Positions 1 to 12,601 of a stretch of 64,000 bases of DNA are shown here, piece by piece (within the stretch, counting starts at the first letter, position 1; every line of letters starts with the position of its first letter). This DNA is from Marinobacter manganoxydans MnI7-9 (lineage in GTDB: Bacteria > Pseudomonadota > Gammaproteobacteria > Pseudomonadales > Oleiphilaceae). Location of the stretch: positions 28,709-92,708 of the forward strand of contig NZ_AGTR01000009.1 in the NCBI RefSeq assembly GCF_000235625.1. The letters are read 5' to 3'. The notes under the pieces were generated by a model, which saw only the letters and a program-made list of their open reading frames with translations, was not told the DNA's origin and made no database searches. The position numbers and the translations under genes are program-made.

Positions 1-211
1 GCCGGGCGACTCGAGTCTACGAAAGACCCACACGCCCGACTTCCGGCATGGAGCTATCGATGGTCTCGCCAACCGAGAGGTGTTTTGCACCATTGCGTCC
101 CAAGGTCCACCACCTCTCGAGATTGGGGAAACCGAACAGAATGCGGGTTTTGACCTAAGGGTTTCCTTGTGGTAGTGTCCCGGCCTTAGTCTGGAGAGTC
201 TGTCCGCTTTG

Positions 212-577
212 ATGAAGAATCGTTGGGTAACAATCGTTTTAGCACTGGTGATTGCTCTGCAGTCACTGGCGGCTATTGGCGATACAAACCAACCTCATCC
301 CGCGACGCCTCATCACGCTCATAATCACGAGCATTCCCATGAAGACGTTGTCATTGACTCGGTCACGCTGGAAATGGAGGAGTCTTCCACCTCATCGGAC
401 CCTTCGCGGGATCACTCATCTGATCATGGCCATCTAAACCATGCCCATTTTCACATGGTGCTGTTGAGCGCGGCAACGGATATTGCCGTTTTGTCCGCCG
501 GTCAGCGCCTGTCCGACTATCAGGCCAGCCATACTTCAGTCATACCACCCTCTCTGTTCCGCCCTCCAATCGCCTAA
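212..577 (+). CDS. CzcI-like His-rich exported protein
   Basis: A 121-residue protein with an N-terminal hydrophobic signal segment (MKNRWVTIVLALVIALQSLA) followed by a stretch very rich in His, Asp and Glu (HPATPHHAHNHEHSHED, then HSSDHGHLNHAHFH). This is the make-up of the small CzcI-type proteins found ahead of czcCBA, thought to act as periplasmic metal-binding regulators or buffers. It sits 59 bp upstream of czcC on the same strand. I chose the ATG at 212; a TTG three bases upstream is possible. Role is inferred from context and composition, not from a recognised catalytic motif. Confidence 0.75.
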   Translation: MKNRWVTIVLALVIALQSLAAIGDTNQPHPATPHHAHNHEHSHEDVVIDSVTLEMEESSTSSDPSRDHSSDHGHLNHAHFHMVLLSAATDIAVLSAGQRLSDYQASHTSVIPPSLFRPPIA

Positions 578-636
578 TCCTACGACCATCCCACTAGGGA
601 AACATCTGTTATTTAGACCTTCGTAGGAGAAGTTAC

Positions 637-1965
637 ATGCTTTTTTGCAAGCCCATGAGCACTGGGCGGCGTCTACAGCCGCGCCAGACTTATATCCATT
701 TATTGTGTCTGTTCGCGCTGGCGTTCAATGTTGCCGTTGCCCACGCCGAAGAGACGTCCTTAACTCTCGCCAATGCCGTGTCCCGGACGATGGCGCAAAA
801 TCCCAGTCTCCGGGTGTTCGACCTTCGCCTGCAGGGGCTTGAGGGAAGCCGTCTCACGGCCAATCAGGCACCAGCGTATGAAGCTGGCCTGGAGGTGGAG
901 AATGCCCTCGGCAGCGGTACCCTGCAGGGTGTCGACGGGGCGGAATACACCCTGTCGCTATCCTCGGTCATTGAGTTGGGAGGCAAACGCCGGGCTCGCA
1001 CGGGCGCTGTGAGCTCTCGCTATGATCTGATGGAGGCCGAACGTGAAGCCGAGACGCTGGATGTGTTGGGCCAGGTGACTCAACGTTATGTCGCCACCCT
1101 GGCGCTGCAGGAAAAGCTCGATTTGGCCACTCAATCCGTGGAATTGAGTGAGGCGATCCTCAACACCGTTACCCGTCGCACCAAGCAGGGCGCCGCACCT
1201 GAGGCCGAAGTCCTGCGCGCCAAGGCCGCGCTCGCCCAGAGCCGCATTGCCCATTCTGCCCTGCAAACCGAGTACGAGAAGCGGAAGATGGCGTTGGCAT
1301 CGCTGTGGGGCGAAACGCGGGTAGATTTTCAGCGGTTGCAGGGAGACCTGTTCCGGTTCGAGTCCAGCGAGCGTTTCGAGGTGCTATACCAGCAGGCCAG
1401 CGAGAGCCCCGTGATCCGGGTCTACGCCAGCGAGCGGCGCATGCGCGATGCCGAGATCCGGTTGGCACGAAGCCAATCGGAAAGCGATATCCGCTGGCAG
1501 ATCGGTGCCCGCCGTTTGGAAACAACGGGTGATACCGCACTGGTGGCCGGCATATCAATGCCACTGTTTGCCGGACGCCGGAACCGGGGCGAGGTGCAGG
1601 CAGCCCGAGCGGCGCGCGACGAGGTGCAATACCGCCAAGAGGAAGCGCTGCTACAACTGCACGCTCTGTTGTTCGAGGCCTACCACACCCGTCAACAAAA
1701 CATCGATGCAGTCGAGCAGCTGCGCTCCACAGTGCTGCCCGATCTGACCAAGGCGCTCGACCTTACCCGGCAGGCCTATGAACGCGGCCGCTACAGCTAT
1801 GTGGAGTGGACCGCCGCACAGCGCGAACTGCTTTCGGCTCGCGAGGCACTCGTCGAAGCAGCCGCAACGGCGCTGCTCAATCAAGCCCTTATCGAACAGC
1901 TTACGGCGCAGTCCATGACCCAAGGCCAGACCGCGTCCGCGCTAAACCAAACACAGGATTATTGA
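637..1965 (+). CDS. czcC: CzcC-type outer membrane efflux protein (TolC family)
   Basis: A 442-residue outer-membrane channel subunit for tripartite metal efflux. The N-terminus has a cleavable hydrophobic signal (LLCLFALAFNVAVAHA), and the body is the two-fold repeated alpha-helical, Ala/Gln/Glu/Arg-rich sequence of TolC proteins (LTLANAVSRTMAQNPSL near the start, LFAGRRNRGEVQAARAARDE near residue 310). A good ribosome site (TAGGAGA) precedes the ATG. It is the first of three tightly packed genes: czcB starts 3 bp after its stop. Length is normal for the family. Confidence 0.93.
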   Translation: MLFCKPMSTGRRLQPRQTYIHLLCLFALAFNVAVAHAEETSLTLANAVSRTMAQNPSLRVFDLRLQGLEGSRLTANQAPAYEAGLEVENALGSGTLQGVDGAEYTLSLSSVIELGGKRRARTGAVSSRYDLMEAEREAETLDVLGQVTQRYVATLALQEKLDLATQSVELSEAILNTVTRRTKQGAAPEAEVLRAKAALAQSRIAHSALQTEYEKRKMALASLWGETRVDFQRLQGDLFRFESSERFEVLYQQASESPVIRVYASERRMRDAEIRLARSQSESDIRWQIGARRLETTGDTALVAGISMPLFAGRRNRGEVQAARAARDEVQYRQEEALLQLHALLFEAYHTRQQNIDAVEQLRSTVLPDLTKALDLTRQAYERGRYSYVEWTAAQRELLSAREALVEAAATALLNQALIEQLTAQSMTQGQTASALNQTQDY

Positions 1966-1968
1966 ACC

Positions 1969-6317
<4,349 letters not shown>

Positions 6318-6335
6318 ACGCAGCGTACCTGAATG

Positions 6336-6357
6336 GGTTCCGGGCGCGCCCGGAACC
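6336..6357 (+). terminator. Perfect 22-bp palindrome after czcA
   Basis: A perfect inverted repeat, GGTTCCGGGCG followed directly by its complement, lies 18 bp after the czcA stop. It can form an 11-bp GC-rich stem. There is no T-tract after it, so it may be an attenuating or RNA-stabilising hairpin between czcA and hupE instead of a full terminator. Confidence 0.45.
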
Positions 6358-6528
6358 TGTCGCCGCAACGAAAACCTGGCGGGCATAGCGCAATTGTGAG
6401 CTCGCCACTCGATTCAATTATTCATGTGTGATCGAATTCGATCATCACGACAAGAGCGAGAACAACATGTTTAAATTTTATTGATCGCCATTCTGTCCCT
6501 TGCCAGTGTCACTGCCTAGGCACATGGC

Positions 6529-7338
6529 ATGTCGGCGGAAGACCAGGCCCGGATACTCAATGCGGGCTACCTGGAGTACATCCGGCTTGGCGCCACCCAT
6601 ATGCTGACTGGATACGATCATTTGCTGTTTCTGTTCGGCGTCATGTTCTTTTTGACGCGCTTTAGCGAGATCATCAAGTTCATCACCGCCTTCACCATCG
6701 GCCATTCCATTACCCTGGTGTTCGCCACACTGTTCGGCATTACCGCCAATTACTACCTGATTGATGCGGTGATTGCGCTGACCGTCTGTTACAAAGCCTT
6801 CGACAACCTCGGCGGCTTTCAGAAACACTTGCAAATGAAATCCCCGAACCTGACCTGGATGGTGTTTGCCTTTGGTTTGATCCACGGGTTTGGCCTGTCC
6901 ACTCGGCTTCAGCAGTTGCCGCTGGGCGACGATGGTCTGGTGTTCAAAATATTATCGTTCAATGTCGGCGTCGAAGTGGGACAGATTGTGGCTTTGAGCA
7001 TCATGCTGGCCGTGCTTATGGTGTGGCGAAAAACCGCATCGTTTGAGCGCTTCAGCAAAGCTTCCAACGTGGGGCTGATGCTTGCCGGTGGTCTGTTGCT
7101 GCTGATGCAGTTACATGGGTTTCAGCACACGCAGTACCCGGATGATTTTCCGCTCAACCGGGATGATCACCAACATACCCACGAAGACATGGCGGATAAA
7201 AAAGCACCGCTATCGAGCTACCCAAGACGCCTCGAATTACGAGGGCCATCCGCCGACACAGAGGGCGAAGAGCCGGCTGAACAAGCCAGTGAACCTGAAG
7301 TCCATCGCCACGAGGACGGTGAACCCCACTCCCATTAA
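6529..7338 (+). CDS. HupE/UreJ-family membrane protein with broken leader
   Basis: A multi-helix membrane protein of the HupE/UreJ family (metal-related permease-like proteins), 269 residues from the only usable ATG. Family hallmarks are LGATHMLTGYDHLLFLFGVMFF near the start and FAFGLIHGFGLSTRLQQLPL in the middle; the C-terminal tail is His-rich (DDHQHTHEDMADKK and EVHRHEDGEPHSH). Upstream in the same frame the codons spell LLIAILSLASVTA, then TAG, then AHG, a signal peptide interrupted where a Gln codon is expected. The upstream ATG (6467) is one base out of frame. Without this leader, membrane insertion may be altered, so this may be a decaying gene. Position after czcCBA fits a metal role. 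Confidence 0.8.
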   Translation: MSAEDQARILNAGYLEYIRLGATHMLTGYDHLLFLFGVMFFLTRFSEIIKFITAFTIGHSITLVFATLFGITANYYLIDAVIALTVCYKAFDNLGGFQKHLQMKSPNLTWMVFAFGLIHGFGLSTRLQQLPLGDDGLVFKILSFNVGVEVGQIVALSIMLAVLMVWRKTASFERFSKASNVGLMLAGGLLLLMQLHGFQHTQYPDDFPLNRDDHQHTHEDMADKKAPLSSYPRRLELRGPSADTEGEEPAEQASEPEVHRHEDGEPHSH

Positions 7339-7363
7339 TCATATTAAACTTCGAGGAACCCTT

Positions 7364-7714
7364 ATGAAGCTCTTTACTGCCATTTTCACACTTGTTTTAT
7401 TGGTCGGATCTCAACAGGTGCTTGCACACAGTGACCATGCCCATAAGTCGATTTCAGAAAAATCGGCGCTTGAGCGTGGCAGAGCGGCAACTATGCAACT
7501 AACCGAAAAAGACGCAGGCTTAGGCTTCGGAAAGCTTCCCGAAAGCTGGGAGGTAGTTCCTGAAGACGCCGTAAAAATCCATAAGAAAGGCAGCGGTTAT
7601 TTCATCGTATCGGTCACCAATCGGGCTGAAGCTCAAACACTTTACGTGCTCCTATCGAGTGACGGGGGAGTTTACGATGTAAATTTTACGGGTGAATTCG
7701 ACGGTTTGGAGTAG
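7364..7714 (+). CDS. DUF6488-like small periplasmic protein
   Basis: A 116-residue protein with a clear signal peptide (MKLFTAIFTLVLLVGSQQVLA) ending before a His-containing mature start (HSDHAHKS). The rest is a compact domain (SWEVVPEDAVKIHKKGSGYFIV, then LYVLLSSDGGVYDVNFTGEF). It resembles a family of unknown function that accompanies czc-hupE clusters in marine gammaproteobacteria. GAGGAA stands about 8 bp before the ATG. It follows hupE by 25 bp, so it is likely co-transcribed; a metal-binding role is only inferred. Confidence 0.7.
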   Translation: MKLFTAIFTLVLLVGSQQVLAHSDHAHKSISEKSALERGRAATMQLTEKDAGLGFGKLPESWEVVPEDAVKIHKKGSGYFIVSVTNRAEAQTLYVLLSSDGGVYDVNFTGEFDGLE

Positions 7715-7721
7715 AGCATAC

Positions 7722-8081
7722 ATGACATGGCATTGGATCATAACCAAATATCTGATTACCGCCGCCGTCGTGGTAGTGGTTTCCGAGGTCGCCAAACGCA
7801 GCGACAAGCTGGGCGCTTTGGTTGCGGCATTACCGTTGGTGACGATTCTGGCGCTGATTTGGTTGCACGTAGAAACGCACTCGACAGAAAAAGTGGCGAA
7901 TCACGCTTGGTATACGTTCTGGTACGTGGTGCCGACACTTCCGATGTTTTTAATATTTCCGACGTTGCTGCCCCGAATCGGCTTTTGGCCTACGCTGTTA
8001 GCCAGTGCTTTGGTGATCGCAGCCTGTTTTTGGCTATTTTCGTTACTGGTTGGGCAGCTTGGCATTGAATTGAAGCCGTAG
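7722..8081 (+). CDS. DUF3147-like small membrane protein
   Basis: A 119-residue integral membrane protein with about four helices (ITKYLITAAVVVVVSEVAKR, LVAALPLVTILALIWL, YTFWYVVPTLPMFLIF, LLASALVIAACFWLFSLL). The pattern resembles the DUF3147 family. The start at MTWHW is 7 bp past the previous stop; an in-frame ATG further upstream would overlap the previous gene. It is the last gene of the metal-efflux run; function unknown. Confidence 0.7.
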   Translation: MTWHWIITKYLITAAVVVVVSEVAKRSDKLGALVAALPLVTILALIWLHVETHSTEKVANHAWYTFWYVVPTLPMFLIFPTLLPRIGFWPTLLASALVIAACFWLFSLLVGQLGIELKP

Positions 8082-8427
8082 GGAGTGTTACCAGCGTTTT
8101 TGTCGAACGAACATCCGCAAAACGGGGCGAGTGTAACGCTGGCCTCGTTCGCGGTTCCCGTAGTGTGGGCACAATTCAGAGCGGTGCAAGACACTTTTGA
8201 GTTATTCCCTTGAGTACAATCGAAAAGAGCTGTCCTAATTGACAGAGCCGCTGTAGCGTCAATTCGACAATTACGTCCAGTTTGGCCTCTTGCAACGTGT
8301 CTAAATAGACTCCATCTGTACGCATTTTGGCGTCGAGCTGAAGAAAATTCACCCTAACATTAGATAATCTATTATTATCCTGTGTCATATCTAAGCTATA
8401 CAAAGTCTAAAGCACGAGCTAAAATTG
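8082..8427. other. Intergenic region, no supported gene
   Basis: Between the metal operon and the kfrA-like gene I see no convincing gene. A 75-codon minus-strand frame (8176-8403) exists but has no ribosome site or recognisable domain. The base composition becomes AT-rich towards the kfrA promoter. Confidence 0.5.
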
Positions 8428-8457
8428 TATGTATATACATAGTACGTAATACAGTAC
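8428..8457 (+). promoter_or_regulatory. Palindromic operator ahead of kfrA-like gene
   Basis: A perfect 14-bp palindrome (TATGTATATACATA, 8428-8441) is directly followed by an imperfect one with GTAC arms (GTACGTAATACAGTAC, 8442-8457). Both lie 23-52 bp upstream of the start codon of the KfrA-like protein. KfrA proteins repress their own promoters through such inverted repeats, so autoregulation is a reasonable inference. Confidence 0.55.
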
Positions 8458-8479
8458 GAAATAAGCAGGAGGGAATTCC

Positions 8480-9499
8480 ATGGCACGTGGCGGTATCAAC
8501 AAAGCACTGGTGACCAGGGCCCATCAGGCCGTTCTAGCCAGGGGGGAAAACCCCTCCATTGACGCGATACGTATAGAGCTCGGTAATACCGGCTCCAAAT
8601 CAACGATTCATCGCTATCTCAAAGAGCTGGAGGAGGAGGCGTCCACCAGACTCGACGATGAGGCCCTATTGAGCCAGCCCATTAAGGACCTCATTGCGCG
8701 CCTGGCATCGCGCCTTCAGGAAGAGGCCCACGGCATCGTCGAAGAGAGTAAAAGCCGCTATGAACACCAGATCAAAGAGCTCTCTGACCGCTGCACCGCG
8801 CTCACTCAAGAGGCTGGCCAGCTGGGCGATCAGCAGAAAGTGTTGGAATCGCGCCTTGATGAGACGAGTGCGCAACTGGCTGCCAAATCCGCAGCCTGCG
8901 ATGCCTTAGATAAACAACTCAACGAGGCGGGTCAGCGCGAGGCCAGCACGACGGCGCTGCTCAAGGAAAAGCAGGCTCATATCGAATCCCTTGAGGAAAA
9001 GCACCGTCACAGCCGGGAGGCACTGGAGCATTATCGTGAATCGGTGAAAGAGCAGAGGGATCAGGATCAGCGCCGGCATGAGCAACAAATTCAGCAGCTT
9101 CAGGCCGAGATTCGCACGTTAAACCAGACAATCTCCGTCAAGCAGGGCGACCTGACCCAGCTCAACAAGGATAACGCGCGCCTGGTGAGCGAGTTGGGCG
9201 CTGCGCGCAAAGCAACACAGGACCTCGAATCGAAGCTTAATCGGACTGACGCGAAGCTTGAAGATGCCAATAAGCAATTGCAAACCCAGACGACGGATCT
9301 GCAGCAGTACGCCGACAGCGCTCAGCGCCAGGCCTCGCAAATTGATGAGCTGACGCAACGCCTTGAATCGGCGCAAAGCAAGGTGCAAGATTTTACCGTC
9401 AGCCAGGCCAAACTGGAGACTGAGCTATCGGTTAAGAACGATATGATTGAGCGCCTAATGGCTGAAAAGCGGCGTCAACACGACAAACCAGCCACTTAA
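8480..9499 (+). CDS. KfrA-like coiled-coil DNA-binding protein
   Basis: A 339-residue protein. The first ~60 residues form a helix-turn-helix DNA-binding head of the plasmid KfrA type (NKALVTRAHQAVLARGENPS and GNTGSKSTIHRYLKELEEE). The rest, to residue ~335, is an almost continuous Glu/Gln/Lys/Leu-rich coiled coil. KfrA proteins are plasmid or integrative-element maintenance factors that bind their own promoter and may help segregation. AGGAGGG precedes the ATG. Its presence suggests that the following region came with a conjugative or integrative element. Confidence 0.85.
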   Translation: MARGGINKALVTRAHQAVLARGENPSIDAIRIELGNTGSKSTIHRYLKELEEEASTRLDDEALLSQPIKDLIARLASRLQEEAHGIVEESKSRYEHQIKELSDRCTALTQEAGQLGDQQKVLESRLDETSAQLAAKSAACDALDKQLNEAGQREASTTALLKEKQAHIESLEEKHRHSREALEHYRESVKEQRDQDQRRHEQQIQQLQAEIRTLNQTISVKQGDLTQLNKDNARLVSELGAARKATQDLESKLNRTDAKLEDANKQLQTQTTDLQQYADSAQRQASQIDELTQRLESAQSKVQDFTVSQAKLETELSVKNDMIERLMAEKRRQHDKPAT

Positions 9500-9957
9500 G
9501 GAACGGGGCTACAGAGCCTTACAAGGTTTTCAGTATTTCCACTTGCAATCAACGATATACAGAACATTCGGCTAAATTTAGCACTATTACCGGCCGCACC
9601 TCGTGAAGAGCGTAGGGGAAGGTATCAATGAAAGATCAAGGGTTTCTGAATAGCGAAAATAGTTTTGTTATCAATAGCTTATCTCAACTTTGGCGGATAT
9701 TTCCAGAATCCCGTCCGACCCTCTGCATGCTTCATTTGGACGTATTCGGGATTTAGTGGAGTTTAGCACCGCTGCAGTATGCTTTCTGTAACGGCCTGAA
9801 AGTGCAATGCCCTCGGCGCTTCAGCGTTGATCGGCCAATCGCAAAGAGATAGAAGGATTTGAAGGGGTAATCTTCGCTGGAGATACGAGGGCCGGTTGTT
9901 GTTTCCGGCCATCTCCGGCTCTATACTGTTATCATATGAAGTATTGGAGCTTATCAA
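9500..9957. other. Intergenic region before RES/Xre pair
   Basis: A 458-bp stretch without a supported gene. It contains a small GC hairpin (GGCCGG and CCGGCC around 9891-9911) followed by an AT-rich segment just before the antitoxin start, which probably holds the toxin-antitoxin promoter and its operator. No longer inverted repeat or attachment site was recognised. Confidence 0.4.
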
Positions 9958-10491
9958 ATGATAACTATTGAGTCCGGCGGAAAAGACAAATCCCGCAGCG
10001 AAGCAATGAAGGTGTTTAAGCCTCAGCTTGAAAAGCGGACGCAAAGCGATGATGAGCTACGCGCCCAGAAAGAGCTGGTGGTGAAGATCATCTTTAACAG
10101 AAATTCTACTCACCGAAAGGAAAATTCGGACATCGTTCATTCCATTATGGAAGGGTTTCCTGCGGCGGCAGTATCTCGGCTCGTTGAGTACCTCAACATC
10201 CGTCAGAATGAGATGTTAAAGCTTCTGCACATTACATCGGCAACTTTCAGTCGGCGCAGGAAAGACGGTAAGCTCGAGTCTGTCGAGTCCGATCGGGTCT
10301 ACCGGTACACGCGTTTGGCTGCATTGGCTACGGATATGTTTCATGGTGATGGAGAGGCAGCCCGGCACTGGCTCAAGAGTCCTGCTTACGCCTTCAAAGG
10401 TGAAACACCGCTGGAACATGCTCAAACTGAATATGGTGCTCGTGAGGTAGAGAATCTGATCGGACGGATTCGACATGGAATTCCTTCATGA
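9958..10491 (+). CDS. Xre/MbcA-type antitoxin (DUF2384)
   Basis: A 177-residue antitoxin partner of the RES toxin. The middle carries an Xre-like helix-turn-helix (VSRLVEYLNIRQNEMLKLL then TSATFSRRRKDGKLES), and the C-terminal ~60 residues match the antitoxin-binding DUF2384 pattern (AARHWLKSPAYAFKGETPLE, then EVENLIGRIRHGIPS). It overlaps the toxin gene by 4 bp (ATGA), the usual antitoxin-first order. The long N-terminal extension leaves the true start uncertain; an internal ATG at 10006 is an alternative. Likely autoregulatory. Confidence 0.88.
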   Translation: MITIESGGKDKSRSEAMKVFKPQLEKRTQSDDELRAQKELVVKIIFNRNSTHRKENSDIVHSIMEGFPAAAVSRLVEYLNIRQNEMLKLLHITSATFSRRRKDGKLESVESDRVYRYTRLAALATDMFHGDGEAARHWLKSPAYAFKGETPLEHAQTEYGAREVENLIGRIRHGIPS

Positions 10492-11006
10492 GTGATTTGA
10501 AGTTATTCAGGATATGCGACCCACAATACGCCGAGACTCCTGATCAGATGCTTTCTGGAGAGGGGGCTTTTCGATATGGGGGGCGCTGGAATACTCCTGG
10601 GAGTCGAGTTGTCTATTTAGCGGAATCCCTGTCGCTGGCTGCCTATGAGTTGCTTGTGCATGTTCCTGACCAGGTTATTGCCCCCTACAAACGGATCAAG
10701 GTTGAGGTGCCGGAGAAGCTAATCATGACTCTGGATGATTCTGTGCTTCCAGATGATTGGCAAGAACCCGGCCACCCTGACTTGGTAGCGATCGGTGATG
10801 ACTGGATTGCCAGCGAACAGTCTTTGGGCCTGTCAGTACCTAGCGCCCTAATCCCTGGAGAACGAAACGTAATGCTGCTTAGAGATCACCCCGATTTTGA
10901 CAAAGTGCGGACTGGCGAGATTGAAGATTTTCGGTATGACGCTCGGCTTACAGGAATTATGAAAAAGCGCTTATCATCGGTTGACCATGATGACGAAAAC
11001 CACTGA
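10488..11006 (+). CDS. RES-domain NAD-degrading toxin
   Basis: A 172-residue RES-family protein, the toxin of a type II RES/Xre system; studied members degrade NAD+. The family motif is visible as LFRICDPQYAE, then GEGAFRYGGRWNTPGSRVVY followed by LAESLSLAAYELLVH, giving the conserved Arg, Tyr and Glu positions, with SVPSALIPGERNVML downstream supplying the conserved Ser. Start overlaps the antitoxin stop. Length is typical and no lesion is seen, so it is probably active. Confidence 0.92.
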   Translation: MSDLKLFRICDPQYAETPDQMLSGEGAFRYGGRWNTPGSRVVYLAESLSLAAYELLVHVPDQVIAPYKRIKVEVPEKLIMTLDDSVLPDDWQEPGHPDLVAIGDDWIASEQSLGLSVPSALIPGERNVMLLRDHPDFDKVRTGEIEDFRYDARLTGIMKKRLSSVDHDDENH

Positions 11007-11039
11007 ACTCAGCCATCAAGGACAATCGCTAGTGATCGC

Positions 11040-11249
11040 TTAGGGTGCATCGCACACTCGCCGAATTTCTTGGGATCCCCAAATCAGGACGCAAGGTTTG
11101 CCCGAGCGGTCCCATACAGCAATCGCAGGGTCTACGCATTCTGCAGCAAGCGCCCTCGCCTTTTGTTCAGCCTCATGCAATGTAGCAAATCCGTGCTGGT
11201 CGGTCCTATCAGCCGTAAAATAACCACAGTAAAATTCTGATTCTTTCAT
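11040..11249 (-). CDS. Small hypothetical protein
   Basis: A 69-residue protein of unknown function, starting MKESEFYCGYFTADRTDQHG and containing WDRSGKPCVLIWG, which looks like a small soluble alpha/beta domain. It is the last gene of the compact minus-strand run from 15.0 kb. An alternative ATG at 11276 would abut the stop of the preceding gene but has no ribosome site, so I preferred 11249, which has an AGG six bases upstream. Confidence 0.5.
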   Translation of the reverse strand: MKESEFYCGYFTADRTDQHGFATLHEAEQKARALAAECVDPAIAVWDRSGKPCVLIWGSQEIRRVCDAP

Positions 11250-11276
11250 CTCATACCTGCCTTGGTATTGCCGCAT

Positions 11277-12110
11277 TCAGTTCAAAAGAAGGCTCGCACT
11301 CCTGCTGTATTGATCAATCAATTGTCTGTACTGGTTTACGGTATCTGAATCCAAACCAATTGCTTCACCCCGCGTTGCCAACTCATGGGCTGCAGCAACG
11401 AGAGCGCCATCAAGCTTGTCCTCGTAACGGGTGTCTTTCAGATTTACGTCAATGGCGGATTGAAGGACTTTCAAACCGTCGTGAAGGGTCTGCCTGGAAT
11501 TGGAGAGCCAAAAGCCAACCCGGTAGCGACAGGGAGCAAAACCAACTTCGGCACATCGGCTAAAGGCGTCCATTGTCTCTTGCGCTACCTCTCTGAGACC
11601 ACTGTTCTCAATGCTTGGCGCCATAGGAATGGCAACGTCCGGCCCGTTGACCAAATGCTTCAGAAGATTGGTTTCGGCCACAAAATAGTCCGCCGGCCAG
11701 TATCCTTGTTCTGAGGCCTTTTTCATTAGGTCATAGGCAGCCTTGTCCCGATTCGGTATATCCGCTTCAGCAAATAGCAGAAGCAGAGCATTGTTGACCA
11801 GGACATCAACACTCATGTCCCCGCTGGTCAGCCGGTTTACCCAGTGATTCGGTCCGTAATGAACAATGAAAGGGATACCAACCTCTTCCTCAAAATGTGG
11901 TGACGTTGGCGTGGTGTGGTCCATGCCGATTGCTAAAAGCAGCGTTTGCAGGCGCTCTTCGCTGGTGTCCAGGTTGTGACCGAAAATTTCCGAGACGAGA
12001 TCAAAGGTAACCTCTGGGAACGGCTTACCAGGAAGAGCTTCAGAGGAGGCCAAGACCGGTCCAGCCATCATGGCACCTACCAAACAAAGAGAGCCGACTA
12101 ACCTCTTCAT
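11277..12110 (-). CDS. Secreted Sel1/TPR-like hypothetical protein
   Basis: A 277-residue exported protein: signal peptide MKRLVGSLCLVGAMMAGPVLA, then a helical body with one or more Sel1-like repeats (DKAAYDLMKKASEQGYWPAD). Two Cys residues near the middle (FSRCAEVGFAPCRY) could form a disulfide. Its ATG overlaps the stop of the upstream gene (ATGA), supporting translation coupling and this start. No enzyme motif is visible. It belongs to an unidentified operon with several other envelope proteins. Confidence 0.65.
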   Translation of the reverse strand: MKRLVGSLCLVGAMMAGPVLASSEALPGKPFPEVTFDLVSEIFGHNLDTSEERLQTLLLAIGMDHTTPTSPHFEEEVGIPFIVHYGPNHWVNRLTSGDMSVDVLVNNALLLLFAEADIPNRDKAAYDLMKKASEQGYWPADYFVAETNLLKHLVNGPDVAIPMAPSIENSGLREVAQETMDAFSRCAEVGFAPCRYRVGFWLSNSRQTLHDGLKVLQSAIDVNLKDTRYEDKLDGALVAAAHELATRGEAIGLDSDTVNQYRQLIDQYSRSASLLLN

Positions 12111-12601
12111 TTCACGAGCTCCCGGTCCCTTACCTCGTCGATCTGCCAACTGTCGATGTCTGTTGAGTAGCGAAGCTCGATGGTGCGTGCAATTGTCGGA
12201 ACGTAGTCCACACAGGTGTTGGTCACCAGGTAATGCAGTTCAGATTGCCGGGTTTGAGAACCATAGGTTTTGGCGTTCTGGAACATGAGATTCTCGCACT
12301 TTGCATTCATCCGCTCGAGTTCGAGAACACGATGCTGCTCGATGTCAGTGCCTTGGCCGGTCGTCTGAGACAATTGAGCGACTACTTCGTTTAAAGAGCG
12401 GCGGTATTTTCGACTGTAGAAGACATTTAAATCTCGATCAGACAAGCCAACCGCAGCCTTGTCGTAGTAGATTTCAACCAATTCTCTGGCGTTCGCTTCC
12501 GTTGCCAAACGCAGAGACTTTCGGTCGTATTCAGGGGGATCGGCGAGCGCCAATGTGCTCAAGCCTGCCGAAAGGAGCAACAGGGTCAGTTTTTTCATCA
12601 C
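12107..12601 (-). CDS. Secreted hypothetical protein
   Basis: A 164-residue protein with a signal peptide (KKLTLLLLSAGLSTLALA) and a mature region that is mostly helical at first (LATEANARELVEIYYDK), with two Cys residues (AKCENLMF and TNTCVDYVP) and a beta-rich end (RTIELRYSTDIDSWQIDEV). No family recognised. It overlaps both neighbours by four bases (ATGA), so the three genes 12110-13194 are translationally coupled. Confidence 0.62.
   Translation of the reverse strand: MMKKLTLLLLSAGLSTLALADPPEYDRKSLRLATEANARELVEIYYDKAAVGLSDRDLNVFYSRKYRRSLNEVVAQLSQTTGQGTDIEQHRVLELERMNAKCENLMFQNAKTYGSQTRQSELHYLVTNTCVDYVPTIARTIELRYSTDIDSWQIDEVRDRELVK

Noticed and set aside
8176-8403. 75-codon minus-strand open frame upstream of the kfrA-like gene
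   Set aside because: No ribosome site, no domain; overlaps the likely promoter region.
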